Notes: generated from the sequence alone by a model not told the origin. 64,000 bases of DNA from Nematopogon swammerdamellus (GCA_946902875.1 OX336343.1:21933596-21997595), one strand, 5' to 3'; counted from the stretch's first letter, positions 49,543 to 60,345 are shown. Numbers and translations are program-made.

Positions 49543-49858
49543 GTCAGCCTCAAAGCTCAGTGGTGCGGTCGGTCGACTGTTATTAAGAAACCCTGAGCGC
49601 GGTCAGTACTTGGATGGGTGACCGCTCGACCGTTGGCGGCTGACCGTTGTTCGGATTCCAAACTGTAGGTCCCTTCCCTTCTTACCTTACTAGGTGGTAG
49701 GATTTATCCCGGCCGGGTTGGTACCACCACGCTGAACGAAACGTCGTCGGTCGAAACGGCTATGTAAATAGTTCGTGTTTAAGCACTGACACGGTCCCTA
49801 GCTTACCCGGTGTTATGGGCTGACATCAAGGATGTTGTAGTTGATGTAGCCAACCAAT
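49543..49858 (+). mobile_element. SINE A, full head, internally deleted
   Basis: Head GTCAGCCTCAAAGCTCAGTG to GGATGGGTGACCGCTCGACC is complete. About 50 bp of body are missing (GTTCGTGTTTAAGCACTGAC), and the tail stops at GATGTAGCCAACCAATG. Confidence 0.9.
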
Positions 49859-50165
49859 GATATTTTAGGAAAGATAGGTTATCTATATGACATTCAGTGC
49901 TCACACATGGCACGTCCTTGAAAAGTTGAGAGGAAGAACTATAAAGTGATGCGCCGACTCGAATAGTCTTATTCCAATTATTAGAATTAGTGCAGAATCT
50001 CATTACACACGACGGCATTTTCGATGTGTTAGCGGCTAGTGGTTAGTGGTCCGAACGCGTCCGTAGTTGGTGGGCGACTAACTTCAGACAGGACTGTGGT
50101 CTTGTATTTAATATGCCGCTTGGGAGCTCAGATAACCTATCTAACTCCTTTTAACTTATAATATC
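49859..50165. other. No gene recognised
   Basis: A small minus frame without motif. A SINE A tail fragment (GTAGCCAACCGTGTCGGTTA, A10) follows at 50166-50202. Confidence 0.4.
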
Positions 50166-50202
50166 ATTGTAGCCAACCGTGTCGGTTACAATAAAAAAAA
50201 AA

Positions 50203-50785
50203 TAGTCGCGCGTTATTAATGTATTAGTTGAACGTTCGCCAAGTGTTATGGACATGCCACGCCACCACCGGTGCGTGTTATGGGCATGGCAACTAGCAGG
50301 GTGCACCGAACCGACCGGTTCAAGGTGAAAGCATCTCACCCACTTTCCTTTTCTTTACGTCGCCATTTACAATCTGCATTCAGCGGAGACACAAGTGGTA
50401 CTTAGCTAAATGAAGAGAAAATTCTAAGTAATTAGGATTAGATTGTAATCGAGATTGTAATGTGTTACTTTTTATGATGAAAATTGATCGATTTGCAGTT
50501 GTGAAACAATTCAAAAAAAATCTGAGAGATCGCGATTTTCACATAGAACAGATTTACAAAATAATCTTGCTACCTAGAATATGTAATATATATATATAAA
50601 AAAACATTTATAGCTAGAATATTTATCTGTAAATACAATCCATTCGTTAGTTCATAAAGTTTCATGAAAAAATCTTCCAAAATGATTTTTTTTCGAGAGC
50701 AATGTGAAGACGCCGTTCGCGGCCGCCACCTGGTGTAGGTAAAGGATAGTTTCAAAATTTTTGCTCCCAAAATAGAAAGGTGAAT
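50203..50785. other. No gene recognised
   Basis: AT-rich with a TATATATATATA run at 50586. Confidence 0.4.
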
Positions 50786-50789
50786 GTTT

Positions 50790-51415
50790 TTCGGTTTCCG
50801 TGCTCCGTACGGAAGCCTATTACTAAGCCTACAACATCAGTCCGTCCGTCCGTCCGTCCGTCCGATGGCTGTATCTTTGTAACCGTAATAGCTAGCCGGT
50901 TGAAATTTTCACAGAATATGTGTTATTTTGGCGTATATAACAAGATTTTTTTTTTATGGAGCCTGACACGGTTGGCTACATCACCTACAACGTCCTTGAT
51001 GTCTGCCCATAGCACCGGGTGAACTAGGTGCCATGTCAGTGCTTCCCCCTTTGATCGTGCCGGCTACACTGAACTGGTCGGAGAACACAAACTATTTACA
51101 TAGCCGTTTCGACCGACGTTTCATTCAGTGCGGTGGTACCAACCCGGGCGGGTTAAACCCTACCACCAAGTAAGATTAGGAGGGAAGGGACCTACAGTTT
51201 TACGAGGAATCCGAACCTCGGTCAGCCTCCAACGGTCAGCGGTCACCCATCCAAGTACTGACCGCACCCAGCGTTGCTTAACATTCAATAGCGACAGTTG
51301 ACTGTCTGCACCACTGAGCTATCGAGGCTGACAAGTAATACTTAATACAAGAAACGTGCTTTTTGAGGTGCGGAAACCTCGGTGCGCTAGTCCAAGGCGC
51401 ACTTGGCCGGTTTTT
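50790..51415 (-). repeat. Interspersed repeat G, split by SINE A
   Basis: CGGTTTCCGTGCTCCGTACG to GTGTTATTTTGGCGTATATAAC (50790-50945) resumes at 51333 with AATACAAGAAACGTGCTTTT to AAGGCGCACTTGGCCGG. Confidence 0.8.
50946..51332 (-). mobile_element. SINE A, full length, in repeat G
   Basis: Antisense from T-run ATGGAGCCTGACACGG to GCTATCGAGGCTGAC. It shares private variants with the copy at 27744 in the Harbinger intron. Confidence 0.92.
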
Positions 51416-51444
51416 TTTACGTTATTCGGTATCACATGCTCCGA

Positions 51445-51870
51445 CCAGCCATATTCTGTGCTGTGTTCTCGTCTAGTCCAGTATAGCCAGCAATCCAAAG
51501 GGAAAGGTCTCCCTCCGGTATGGCACCTGCCTTCTCAGAGGTGATATTGGCTCGTTGGAGCATGTGCTTTGGCCCCTCTGTCTTAGCCACTCATACCGGA
51601 TTACATAAAATCGTGTTCTTCTCTCGATGGCGAACATTCCCACTGCATCTCGCCCTGTCCATGCCGTGAACTTAGACCAAGGGATACCTTGCTGGTGGGA
51701 CGACGACATCAAGTACGTCGGCGGAAAGCAGTGGTTCCGTACCGCCGAAGGCCGGGGTTACTGGAAGAAAATTGAAGAGGCGTATGTCCAGTTGCTGATG
51801 GACGACAGGGTAGCCACCTCTTACCTTGGCACAGTACTTCTAAAGCCGTGCATGAAACTGTTTCGTGCTT
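51445..51870 (+). repeat. Composite SINE B / RTE / E block, copy 1
   Basis: The SINE B 3' end (51450-51608) runs into GTTCTTCTCTCGATGGCGAA CATTCCCACTGCATC, an RTE C-terminal piece (WWDDDIKYVGGKQWFRTAEG, 51690-51795) and a family E piece (GGTAGCCACCTCTTACCTTG). The same arrangement is at 53407-53745, so this composite moved or was duplicated as a unit. Confidence 0.75.
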
Positions 51871-51875
51871 GACTT

Positions 51876-52000
51876 GAGTCAGTCAGCGTGTAAGCGTTCA
51901 CTGATGGACATACGCCTCTCCAATTTTCCTCCAGTCCTCCCGGCCTTCAGCGATACGGAACCACTGTTTTCCGCCGACGTACTTGATGTCGTCCCACCTG
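51876..52000 (-). pseudogene. RTE LINE 3' end, 125 bp, with target duplication
   Basis: Antisense (GTCAGTCAGCGTGTAAGCG to GATGTCGTCCCACCTG), flanked by GCTTGACTT at 51867-51875 and 52001-52009: a 9-bp target duplication around a severely 5'-truncated copy. Confidence 0.88.
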
Positions 52001-52130
52001 GCTTGACTTAAACTGATGGTTCATTTTAATACTTGGCTAAATTCCGTGTTATACATTCATTCACCCGAGCTCTTGCAGCATAACACCGATTACTCTGCGT
52101 AATCCTATTGTCAGGATACAGCGTGGTGGT

Positions 52131-52507
52131 ATTTTTTTATGGAAACTGACACGGTTGGCTACATCACCTACAACATCCATGATGTCAGCCATAACACCGG
52201 GTGAACTAGGTGCCATGTTAGTGCTTCCCTTCATTTCATGTCGGCTACACTGAACTGGACGGAAAACACGAACTGTTTACATAGCCGTTTCGACCGACGT
52301 TTCATTCAGTGTGGTGGTAGCAATCCGGGCGGGATGAACCCTACCACCAGTGAGGTAAGAAGGGAAGGAACCTACAGTTGAACGTGGGATCCAAACCGCG
52401 GTCAGCCTCCAACGGTCGAGCGGTCACCCATCCAAGCGACCTGACCGCGCCCAAGGGTGTGCTTAACAACAGTCGACCGACCGCACGTCTCAGCTACCGA
52501 GGCTGAC
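52131..52507 (-). mobile_element. SINE A, full length
   Basis: T-run ATGGAAACTGACACGG to CAGCTACCGAGGCTGAC. Family E sequence (ACACCGATTACTCTGCGTAA) lies directly upstream (52050-52128). Confidence 0.92.
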
Positions 52508-52835
52508 AAAATATGTATATTTCAACCATGTTCCAGTCAATAGGACAATCCCAACTGTACTACGGGCAAGAAGTGATATGTACTTATGTACGTATTGTTG
52601 TATAATAAGGATCTGTATTTCGACCGTATTCCGCGAACTCACGATGACGGCATGCTAGCTCGTCCGGTATGTCCACGGAATAAGTAGTAGCTTGGAAGGG
52701 CCATGGAACGAGCGTACTATTTGACTTGTACTGAAACAACAAACAAACAAACGAATATATTTATTAGTTTTCACATATTGTTATTGTACATACATAATAG
52801 TGTACTTTCAAATGATCACTGTTTCCCAAAATAGT
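52508..52835. other. No gene recognised
   Basis: Unassigned spacer with an (ACAA)n run at 52735-52752. Confidence 0.4.
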
Positions 52836-53218
52836 ATTTTTTTATGGAAACTGTCACGGTTGGCTACATCACCTACAATATCTATGATGTTAGCCCATAA
52901 CACCGGGTGAACTAGGTGCCCTGTCAGTGCTTCCCTTCATTTCATGTCGTCTACACTGAACTGGACGGAAAACACGAACTGTTTAAATAGCCGTTTCAAC
53001 CGACCTTTCATTCAGTGCGGTGGTACCAACCCGGGCGGGATAAACCCTACCGCCTAGTAAGGTAAGAAGGGAAGGGACATACAGTTTTACGAGGACCTCG
53101 AACCACGATCAGCCTACAACGGTCGAGCGGTCACCCATCCATTCACTGACCGCGCCCAGATGTGCTTATGATCCGACCGACAGTCAGCCAACCACACCAC
53201 TGAGCTACCGAGGCTGAC
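52836..53218 (-). mobile_element. SINE A, full length
   Basis: T-run ATGGAAACTGTCACGG to GAGCTACCGAGGCTGAC. A longer head variant, CAGATGTGCTTATGATCCGA, is shared with 10892-11004 and 58509, marking a subfamily. Confidence 0.92.
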
Positions 53219-53406
53219 AAAGTATGAAGTAAGTCAACTGATGCTTACTTCAAGCAATGCAGTCCACGCCTCCTTTTTCCCCTCTAACTAACTCAAATGC
53301 GCTGTGGTTATGTCTTAAGGCGCAAATAAGACTGAAAAGGTCAACTTTAAACGAAATTGTTGAGCTATTGGTAAAGATAAAAAATCTATGAGAAATATAT
53401 GTTATC

Positions 53407-53745
53407 ATATCAATATTGGCTCCTAGGAGCATGTGCTTTGGCCCCTCGGACTTAGCCACCCATACCGGATTACATAAAATCCTATTCTTCTCTCGATGGC
53501 GAACATTCCCACTGCATCTCGCCATGTCCATGCCGTGAACTTAGACCAAGGGATACCTTGCTGATGGGCAGGTGGGACGACGACATCTAGTGCATCGGCG
53601 GAAAGAAGTGGTTCCGTACCGCTGAAGGCCGGGGTTACTGGAAGAAAATTTAAGAGGCTTATGTCCAGTTGCTGATGGACGGCAGACTAGCCACATCTCA
53701 CCTTGGCACGTTCTTTAACAAACATGACTAAACTACTTCGGAAAG
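53407..53745 (+). repeat. Composite SINE B / RTE / E block, copy 2
   Basis: Starts at SINE B (GGAGCATGTGCTTTGGCCCC), then CTATTCTTCTCTCGATGGCG, ACCAAGGGATACCTTGCTGA, the RTE piece (53570-53676) and ACTAGCCACATCTCACCTTG. Copy 1 is 2 kb upstream. Confidence 0.75.
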
Positions 53746-53930
53746 GTTTAAAAAAATAACGAAAAGTACGAAAATTGTACTTTCTAGTTAAATTCTCTTG
53801 CGAAGCGTAAATTGTTTCAATACAAGACTCTCATAGAAATATAGATAATATTTTTCCCTATAATCGTAGCTAAAAGCTTTGAGGAAATATTATATAGAGC
53901 CAGCGCTCCGAAGAAATATAGCTGCTAAAT
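53746..53930. other. No gene recognised
   Basis: AT-rich lead-in to the GC-rich block. Confidence 0.4.
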
Positions 53931-54300
53931 ATGTTCGAGCGGCTGAGGTATGGTGTAAGGTAGCGGGGAGGCGGAGCGCAGAGCCGAGCGGAAGAGGGGA
54001 GCGCGCGCGGGGCGTGAAGCGTGTGGGAGACGGGCTGGCGGCCGGTATATTGTGGGCTCGGGCGGGGCGGGAAGCTTGCGGGAGAGAGGCAAGGGGTAGG
54101 GAGAACGATCGCACTCGTGCGTCGTCGGTGTGCGTGTGCATATTGTCTTTTCATTCTAACACTTCATCTCTAGATTCGCCATCGCACCTTCGCATCGACG
54201 AAAATGTGTAAATGTATTAGTTTAAAGTAGGCGAGGCGCGATCGCAGCAGGCAGGCGACGACTGCGCGCTGCAGCCTCTCGCGCTCGACTAAGAGACTTG
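53931..54300. promoter_or_regulatory. GC-rich island, possible promoter or 5' exon
   Basis: A sharply bounded GC-rich, CpG-containing block (GGGGAGGCGGAGCGCAGAGC, GAGCGCGCGCGGGGCGTGAA). It lies 3 kb upstream of, and on the same strand as, the secreted-protein gene starting at 57329, which needs an upstream first exon. Open frames on both strands here are Arg/Pro-rich and not protein-like. Assignment as promoter is by position and composition only. Confidence 0.3.
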
Positions 54301-54423
54301 ATGATCGTGAACCGCAACTAGGTGGAACATGTGAGCTAGCCGAGTGATTGATCTAGTACGTAATATATCTTTGGCTAAAAGAATGTTTTTTTTTTTCATA
54401 TTTCCAACACGTGAAATTTTATA

Positions 54424-54702
54424 TACACGGTGTTGCAACCGCAACCGTAAAACCCGAAAGGGGGTGATTCTGTACGTGAAATAGAACAACTTTATTTCTA
54501 CGACTTTTTCATTTTAAGAAAAAAAATTTTTTTACTCCATACATTTTGAGAATAGGCATTTAAAATTTATATGGAAATGGAAATATTTTTTGTTTTGTTT
54601 CAAAAATGTTTTTTTCTTCACAGAAGTTGTTTAGTTTCACATATAGAATAACCCCCTTTATGTCAGGTAAAAATATTACGGGGGCAACTGCAACACCGTG
54701 TA
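54424..54702. mobile_element. MITE with CACGGTGTTGCA termini
   Basis: TACACGGTGTTGCAACCGCA and the complement of GGGCAACTGCAACACCGTGTA form inverted ends, with TA before the left end. The core is T/A-rich and non-coding. Confidence 0.75.
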
Positions 54703-54807
54703 TTGTGTGATTTTCGCGCAAACGTTCATCGTCGGCGCGACGTATCAGCCACCGCACGAGTAGAATGAATCTGGCACCTATTTACATCTGCATACGGTTC
54801 CTGTTTT

Positions 54808-55420
54808 TTATTTATTTATTTATTTATTTATCTCTTTATTTCAGCCAACTAGGGCCATATTGAAAATACATTAAATGTCTTAACCTAAGAACTAAAATTA
54901 CTTTTTCTCCACTTGTGTCTGTACGGGTCCCATAGAGACCCGTATGCGTCATATTAGTCTGCCGACGCGGTGGATCAGGTGCGTGTAGAGTGGGCGCAGA
55001 TTGCGTCCGCGGCACGGGCGTCGGCAGCGGCGCGGCCGTCGGCAGCGGCGCGGGTTGCGTCTCCTGAATGTGCAGGACGGCAGTTGTAGACAGCTCCGGC
55101 GCGGCCTCAGCATACTTATGGCGCGCGACCTCACGATGAAGGTCGCGATTGTAGCGCCGGAACACCACACCGGAGGGCCAAAACTCACTGCGAAGGAATG
55201 TCTTCACCTTCTCGGCAGGAATGCACAGCTTGAAAGCGCAAAAGTTCGTGTCAGCCCAGTGAGAAGGAAGAGCCTCGACACTCTCAACTCGCTCACCCTT
55301 ATCCTGGACGTGGCGGATGAGGTCCTCGATCTTCATGTCCTTTCGCAGGCGAGACACGTAGATGAGAGCCGTGCGGGGAGCTGCCTTCAAACAGCTCTCT
55401 TCAGGGGGTTTTAATCATCA
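54808..55420 (-). pseudogene. Retroelement ORF1-like protein fragment with (TAAA)n tail
   Basis: An open minus frame of about 190 residues (no ATG; in-frame stop just upstream at about 55428). It reads APRTALIYVSRLRKDMKIED LIRHV, VESVEALPSHWADTNFCAFK and VKTFLRSEFWPSGVVFRRYN, then a Pro-rich end (APLPTAAPLPTPVP). The 'xxFKVxVPxxxxxxFLxxxFWPxGVxxRRF' pattern is typical of RNA-binding ORF1 products of non-LTR elements. The minus-strand 3' end is an AAATAAATAAATA run (54808-54836), a LINE-like tail, yet no reverse transcriptase lies between, so the element is internally deleted or non-autonomous. Confidence 0.55.
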
Positions 55421-55428
55421 GTGCTCAG

Positions 55429-56120
55429 GTAGCACGGTTTGAGTCTCGTTTCCGCCTTAACTAACAGCTTTCTGTGTGTCGCTGCCGAGACGTAATACAG
55501 TAAACAAGAGGTTCCGGTTAGATCTCCGACGTAGAACAAATTCTGCCTCATTTGGTGCTATATTAAAAACTTGATGACTTTCACAACTGATTTCCGCTTT
55601 GCAGATACTTACTTAATAACCATTAGTAATTCGTTGCATTTAATTTTTTATTAGTAAAGCCATTTTATAAAAGAAGCTGAGATTTTAAATGTTTGCGCAA
55701 TCCTCGAGAAGAATAAATTGTAATGACTTTTTATATGACAGCACCGTATTGAATGAATCGTGTCACCAAAAAGTGATTGGAAATCTCTCAGGCATGGCAC
55801 CCATCTGTAGATTTTTATTTTTTTCGTGATCTGACACAGTAGGCCTATATAATATTAAATGTGGGTAGTCACTTCATTAGTTCATTGAATATATTAGCGT
55901 GCCGAAAATGGAATTCGTCCAAATAATATAAGAATTATCAAAAAAAATATTCAATCAAACATTTATGTATTATAATAAACTTTATTGTTTTATATAAATG
56001 ATACAACAAATGTCGGAATTATTGCCTAAGGCAATCTCTGCCGGTCAACCACCCTATTTCAACATTATATGGGTATTTACAAAAAAAAACACGTAACTAA
56101 TAGTAATAACATGTTCATAA
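55429..56120. other. No gene recognised
   Basis: AT-rich upstream region of the gene at 57329. Confidence 0.4.
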
Positions 56121-56752
56121 ACATGGTTCGGCACATGGACCGTCCAAATTTTTTTGTAGGTACCTAAGTGGGGTCATTTGCAACGTTTTGACCTATGACA
56201 CCTTTTTTCAGGTGTCACGTGGTATCGAGATACGATTTTTTTTCTTTATTTTTGAAAATTACCAAAATCTTAGCTTTAACCCCTTGTAACTTTTTTGTTT
56301 ATGATTATATCTGCTCCAAATAAAATTTATTTGATTTAAGGATGTATCCTTGTTCTAGAAAAAATATTATTTGATGAAGAATTAAGAAATTAAGAATCTG
56401 TCATATTTTTATTCGTCTTTGGGACTTTGGGAGGTCATAAGTCCTTTTCATGGTATTAACTTCATCAAATGATATTTTTCCTAGAACAATGATACATCGT
56501 AAAACCAAATACATTTTATTCGTGCAGATATAATTATAAACAAAAAAGTTACAAGGGGTTAAAGCTGAGATTTTGGTAATTTCCAAAAATTAAAAATTAA
56601 ATCGCATCTCGTTACCACGTGACATAAGCCAAAAGGTGTCATAGGTCAAAACCACAGAAATCCAATACTACTCTGATCTGTGGTCAAAACCTTGCAAATG
56701 ACCCCACTTACCTACCAAAAAAATGTTGTCGGTCCATGTGCCGAACATCCTG
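56121..56752. repeat. Large foldback element, about 300-bp arms
   Basis: The left arm (GTTCGGCACATGGACCGTCC, GTGGGGTCATTTGCAACG, TTAACCCCTTGTAACTTTTT) is mirrored on the right (AAAAAGTTACAAGGGGTTAA, TTGCAAATGACCCCACTTAC, GTCGGTCCATGTGCCGAACA). The right end, CATCCTG followed by TATA, matches the MITE termini at 15881 and 19714. The centre is a short AT-rich loop. The 61-residue ORF inside is an artefact. Confidence 0.88.
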
Positions 56753-57328
56753 TATATACATAGATGAACATAGATAAAAATAAATTACATATTAATACGT
56801 AGAGACATACTTATATAAGTTTAATAAATAATATAAATACTTCATACCTAAAATACTTAAACTACATAAACATATTCATATAAGTAATAAAAAAAATCTA
56901 AATACACTAGACTATACTTATAATATAATAAATATAATACTTTGAATTTTTTTTTAAACGGTATGTGAAGGAGAGGCTCTAATTCGAAAAACATTCCTGC
57001 CTGTAACAAAATTTACATTATGCCGACATCGACCGAACTTTATAAACGTTCTAATAAAAAGGCGGAAAATGCTTTGAAAAGCTCTGCGAGCATTGAGCCA
57101 TTAGAGTGCTACAATCTGTGGCTACAATAGTGTTAGGTGAGCCAATTTATCTGAAAAGCATTGAATAATATAATAAATGTTAAGGAGCATGCGTAATTCG
57201 CACAATAGATACAGCAATTGTTAAATGTCTATGCCATTTTACCAAAAGCACGTAAACTATGTTCACTCGAGCGCAACCTCTACAAGACATTTGCCAAACC
57301 ATAACCTACTTGTTCTCTTTTGTTACAG
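56753..57328. other. AT-rich sequence 5' of the gene at 57329
   Basis: Intron or promoter sequence. A continuous open frame from ATG 57225 (SMPFYQKHVNYVHSSATSTR) runs into the exon, but a strong pyrimidine tract and TTACAG at 57310-57328 argue that this part is intronic. Confidence 0.5.
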
Positions 57329-58338
57329 ATTTCAAAAATGTCTTCTAACACTAATTTTATTAGAATACAGTATAGCAATAATTGTTGCCGAAACTGAAAG
57401 CAGTAGAGTTGAAAGAGAAAATCAAAATGAAAAAACTAGAAATAACTGTTCCCTAGATAAACTATTAGAAGACATGTTTAAAACAAAAAGCCGAACGAAC
57501 AAAACCAGTTTTGCGGAAGACAGTGAGAAGGCTAAAGAATTCTTAAGCGGCATAATAAACATTAATGTATCAAAAACCAACAATACATTAAAAACGAATT
57601 CTTCACAAGAATACACTATTGTGGAGGGCATAATAGCGTCTATAAATAAGATTAAAAACAATTTTACTGTTAAAGATAACGAAGAAACCGATGCTACTAG
57701 AATCAATCAAACGTTTATTGTTGAAGGCGCTATTAAAAAGATAGAAACTGACAAGACCTTAGTGACAGAAATTTCCAAAGCGGAACGAGATGCTACTAAA
57801 GCTATGGAAAATGAACCCAGTTCTAACAAAACCGACAAAAACACAGAATCATCAAAATCACCGACATACATAGAAGTATTGACAATAGAACCGAACAACA
57901 CAGAATTAAGCGCAAAGCCATCAAACATCGTTGAGATGCTGAAACATCTGATGCCCAATCTCAAAAATAAAGCAAATATAACGATAGTAGAAAAAAGAGT
58001 TGAACTCGATGGTACTACTCCAGATGCCAAGAATATTTCTACGATAGTGGTTACTTACTGCAATGAAAATCTTACAAAAGTAAACGATACTTTCGGAGAA
58101 GCCAATGAAACGATTGATTTAATAGAAACGGACAAAGTAACAGAATTGTCTGACTACAATGACGACGATGAGTCCATGGCAGCGCCACATATTGATGAAG
58201 TAAATTACGATTACGTCATACCTGAGGAAACTAATCTTACTCTTCTAGAGAAGAGGAATGTTCTGGAGGCAGCTGATTACGGAATACAGATGATGCACGA
58301 ATTGTTTAGTATAAAGGAGCCCAAGCTTTATTCAATGG
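57329..58338 (+). CDS. Secreted Asn/Thr-rich protein, main exon (1 of 3 seen)
   Basis: Entered through TTCTCTTTTGTTACAG. It begins FQKCLLTLILLEYSIAIIVA ETES, a good signal peptide once an initiator Met (upstream exon, or ATG 57225 if unspliced) is supplied. The 310 residues after it are hydrophilic and rich in Asn, Thr, Lys and Glu, with well over ten N-x-S/T sequons (NCS, NKT, NVS, NFT, NQT, NIS, NLT, NDT, NET). An acidic patch SDYNDDDESM leads to a more conserved-looking end LEAADYGIQMMHELFSIKEP KLYSMG. The donor is ATGG|GTGAGT with one base over. Exons 61099-61231 and 62060-62234 continue in frame; the visible protein is about 438 residues. A glycosylated extracellular or mucin-like protein is inferred. 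I do not recognise the family. Confidence 0.7.
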
Positions 58339-58508
58339 GTGAGTACCTCTCTATTTTAACAATGTTTAATTATAGGACCGCATACAGAACAATCTTTTGT
58401 TCGCGTGAAATGCTGAAAATTTTCCAAACGTCAGCTACCGCACATAAAATGTCAGTTTAAAGTACCTTCAGGATCGCCCTGAATTGTTCAGGATAGTCCT
58501 GAAAGGCA

Positions 58509-58657
58509 ATAAGGGAAGGGACCTACAGTTTACGTGGAATCCGAACCACGGTCTGCCTCCAACGGTCGAGCGGTCACCCATTCATCCACTGACCGCGCCC
58601 AGGTGTGCTTATGATCAACAGTTGAACGATCGCACAACTGAGCTCTACCGAAGCTGA
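58509..58657 (-). mobile_element. SINE A head fragment in intron
   Basis: AAGGGAAGGGACCTACAGTT through AACGGTCGAGCGGTCACCC to CTACCGAAGCTGACAGG. Body and tail are missing. Confidence 0.85.
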
Positions 58658-58779
58658 CAGGATACAACATGCTGAATACTCCAGGGAGTTAATGAAAGTT
58701 AATTGCAAAAAATAACAGTGGCAATTAGAAAAATAATTTAGTTCTCCATACATTTTAAAATTATCAAATCAAATAAACT

Positions 58780-58911
58780 TACTTACATACATACATACAT
58801 AACACACGCTGTATCCCGACAATCAGGGTAAGCAGAGTAATCGGTGTTGTGCTATAATGACTGTGGTAAATTACAGCACAACACCGACCACCACGTTTAG
58901 CACAGTAAACT
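58780..58911 (+). repeat. Repeat family E
   Basis: CATACATACATACATAACAC, GACAATCAGGGTAAGCAGAG and TTACAGCACAACACCGACCA. Confidence 0.8.
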
Positions 58912-59110
58912 TACTTATACACCATATACTTACTTATACATGGATCACAAAAGGCGAGTTTAATGCTATGTAACACTCTTTGCAAACTAACCTTTGGGAT
59001 GTGGAGAAGCGCATATGGCGGACAATGCAGTGCAAAAGATAGGTGTGAAGAATAAAACTATTAAATAAATAAATGGACGCAAACATATATATAGGTAAAT
59101 ACATAGAATA
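58912..59110 (-). mobile_element. LINE 3'-end repeat H, diverged
   Basis: GGCGAGTTTAATGCTATGTA and CTAACCTTTGGGATGTGGAG, like 15077 and 46605. Confidence 0.6.
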
Positions 59111-59123
59111 ACTACTATAAGGT

Positions 59124-59436
59124 ATGTACATTAGCACAGAGCATCAAATACCTACCGCCCGCGCCCCCTACTAGAGGCGCCCTAAGCGATGATATTTGAA
59201 ACCCAATAACCGTACGCTGAGCTGCTAGCGCTTCGTATGTGTGTGTGTGTGCTAGTATCGACACTACACACAAAGAGGAGCAAGTTAGGCACACGCACAA
59301 AACAAATGCACACGCAAAACACACACATGTAAGTCATAGGCCACGCCCACAGGCTTCAACGGCGTTGTAGAGAAATCGCGCTCACGGCGCCTCTAGTAGG
59401 GGCGGGCGCGCGCATTTCATGCTCTGTGTACATTAG
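59124..59436. repeat. Foldback element, about 50-bp arms
   Basis: TGTACATTAGCACAGAGCAT ... CGCGCCCCCTACTAGAGGCG and the complement GGCGCCTCTAGTAGGGGCGG ... ATGCTCTGTGTACATTA. The core contains a GTGTGTGTGTG run and CACACGCACAAA. Confidence 0.85.
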
Positions 59437-59691
59437 GTATAGGCATTTACGAAAATATATGGAAATTTATTTTTTTCCATGGGTCCTTTTTGGAATCTAC
59501 TTAGTTTTTGATACAGTTTAACACCCTGAAGTATTCGTCTAACTAGTATGAAGATCTCATCTTATAATTCTTTATTCAAGAAAATATACAAAAATAATAC
59601 AAATAACGAAAGAATTAAAACTTATCCTAACAAACATTAAAATAACTATCAAAAAGGGGCGTTTTCAAAAGTTCCCAGAACACTTGCGGCA
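59437..59691. other. AT-rich intron sequence
   Basis: Nothing recognised. Confidence 0.4.
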
Positions 59692-60345
59692 TTTTTTTTT
59701 TTTTTTATAGAAAGCGCGACATGTGGCACCGTTTCACTTACGAGGAGGTGACTTACGATGCCCATGGACATTCTGTGATGCACGGGGTTTGCGAATGCCA
59801 TGCCGGCCTGAGAGGAGCCTTTTCACGCCCCTTTTGAAAAACCCCAGGCTGTACTTGGGAGGAAATATATGAGCAGGGAGTGCGTTTCACATTTTCCCGG
59901 TTCTGTGAATGAAAGACCTACAGAACCGGTTGGTGCGCATCCTCGGTAGGTCGATTGTATAGGGGTGCATCCCCTGCCCAGTACGCGTGGTGCGGAGGTG
60001 GAATGGGGACGACGGAATCGCATTAAACAGCTCCTCCGAACACTCCCCGTGAAATAGACGATAGAACACACTTAGGGAGCCGACGTCCCTACGGAGTTGC
60101 AGCGGTTCTAAGTCGCGGGACACCACAGGGTCATCCACAAGTCGCACGGCACGACGCTGGATTGAGTCTAGCGGCGCAAGCTGATATTTAGCTGAGCCAT
60201 CCCACAGGTGCGAGCAGTACTCCAAGCAAGACCTAACTTGTGTTTTATATAACGTCAGTTTTTGGCCCGCGGTGAAGTACCGCCGCACCTTGTTGAGTAC
60301 ACCCAGCATTACCCCGCTGCTGGATGTCAAGGCTTATCCTTTGAA
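59692..60345 (-). pseudogene. Jockey-type LINE F: ORF2 C-terminus plus 3' UTR
   Basis: On the minus strand: LYKTQVRSCLEYCSHLWDGS, LAPLDSIQRRAVRLVDDPVV, VFYRLFHGECSEELFNAIPS and MHPYTIDLPRMRTNRFCRSF IHRTGKM. Then comes the 3' UTR (CCAAGTACAGCCTGGGGTTT, GCCGGCATGGCATTCGCAAA) and poly(A), seen as a T-run at 59692-59706. This copy ties the orphan tails at 5938, 18890 and 25737 to a Jockey-type protein. Confidence 0.88.

Noticed and set aside
53870..54211. ORFs of 83-110 residues on both strands in the GC-rich block
   Set aside because: Arg/Pro/Ala-rich frames open in several frames at once, typical of GC-rich non-coding DNA.
57225..57328. Unspliced start of the secreted protein at ATG 57225
   Set aside because: Possible, but a strong pyrimidine tract and acceptor at 57328 fit better, and the first 35 residues have no signal-peptide character. 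Not excluded.
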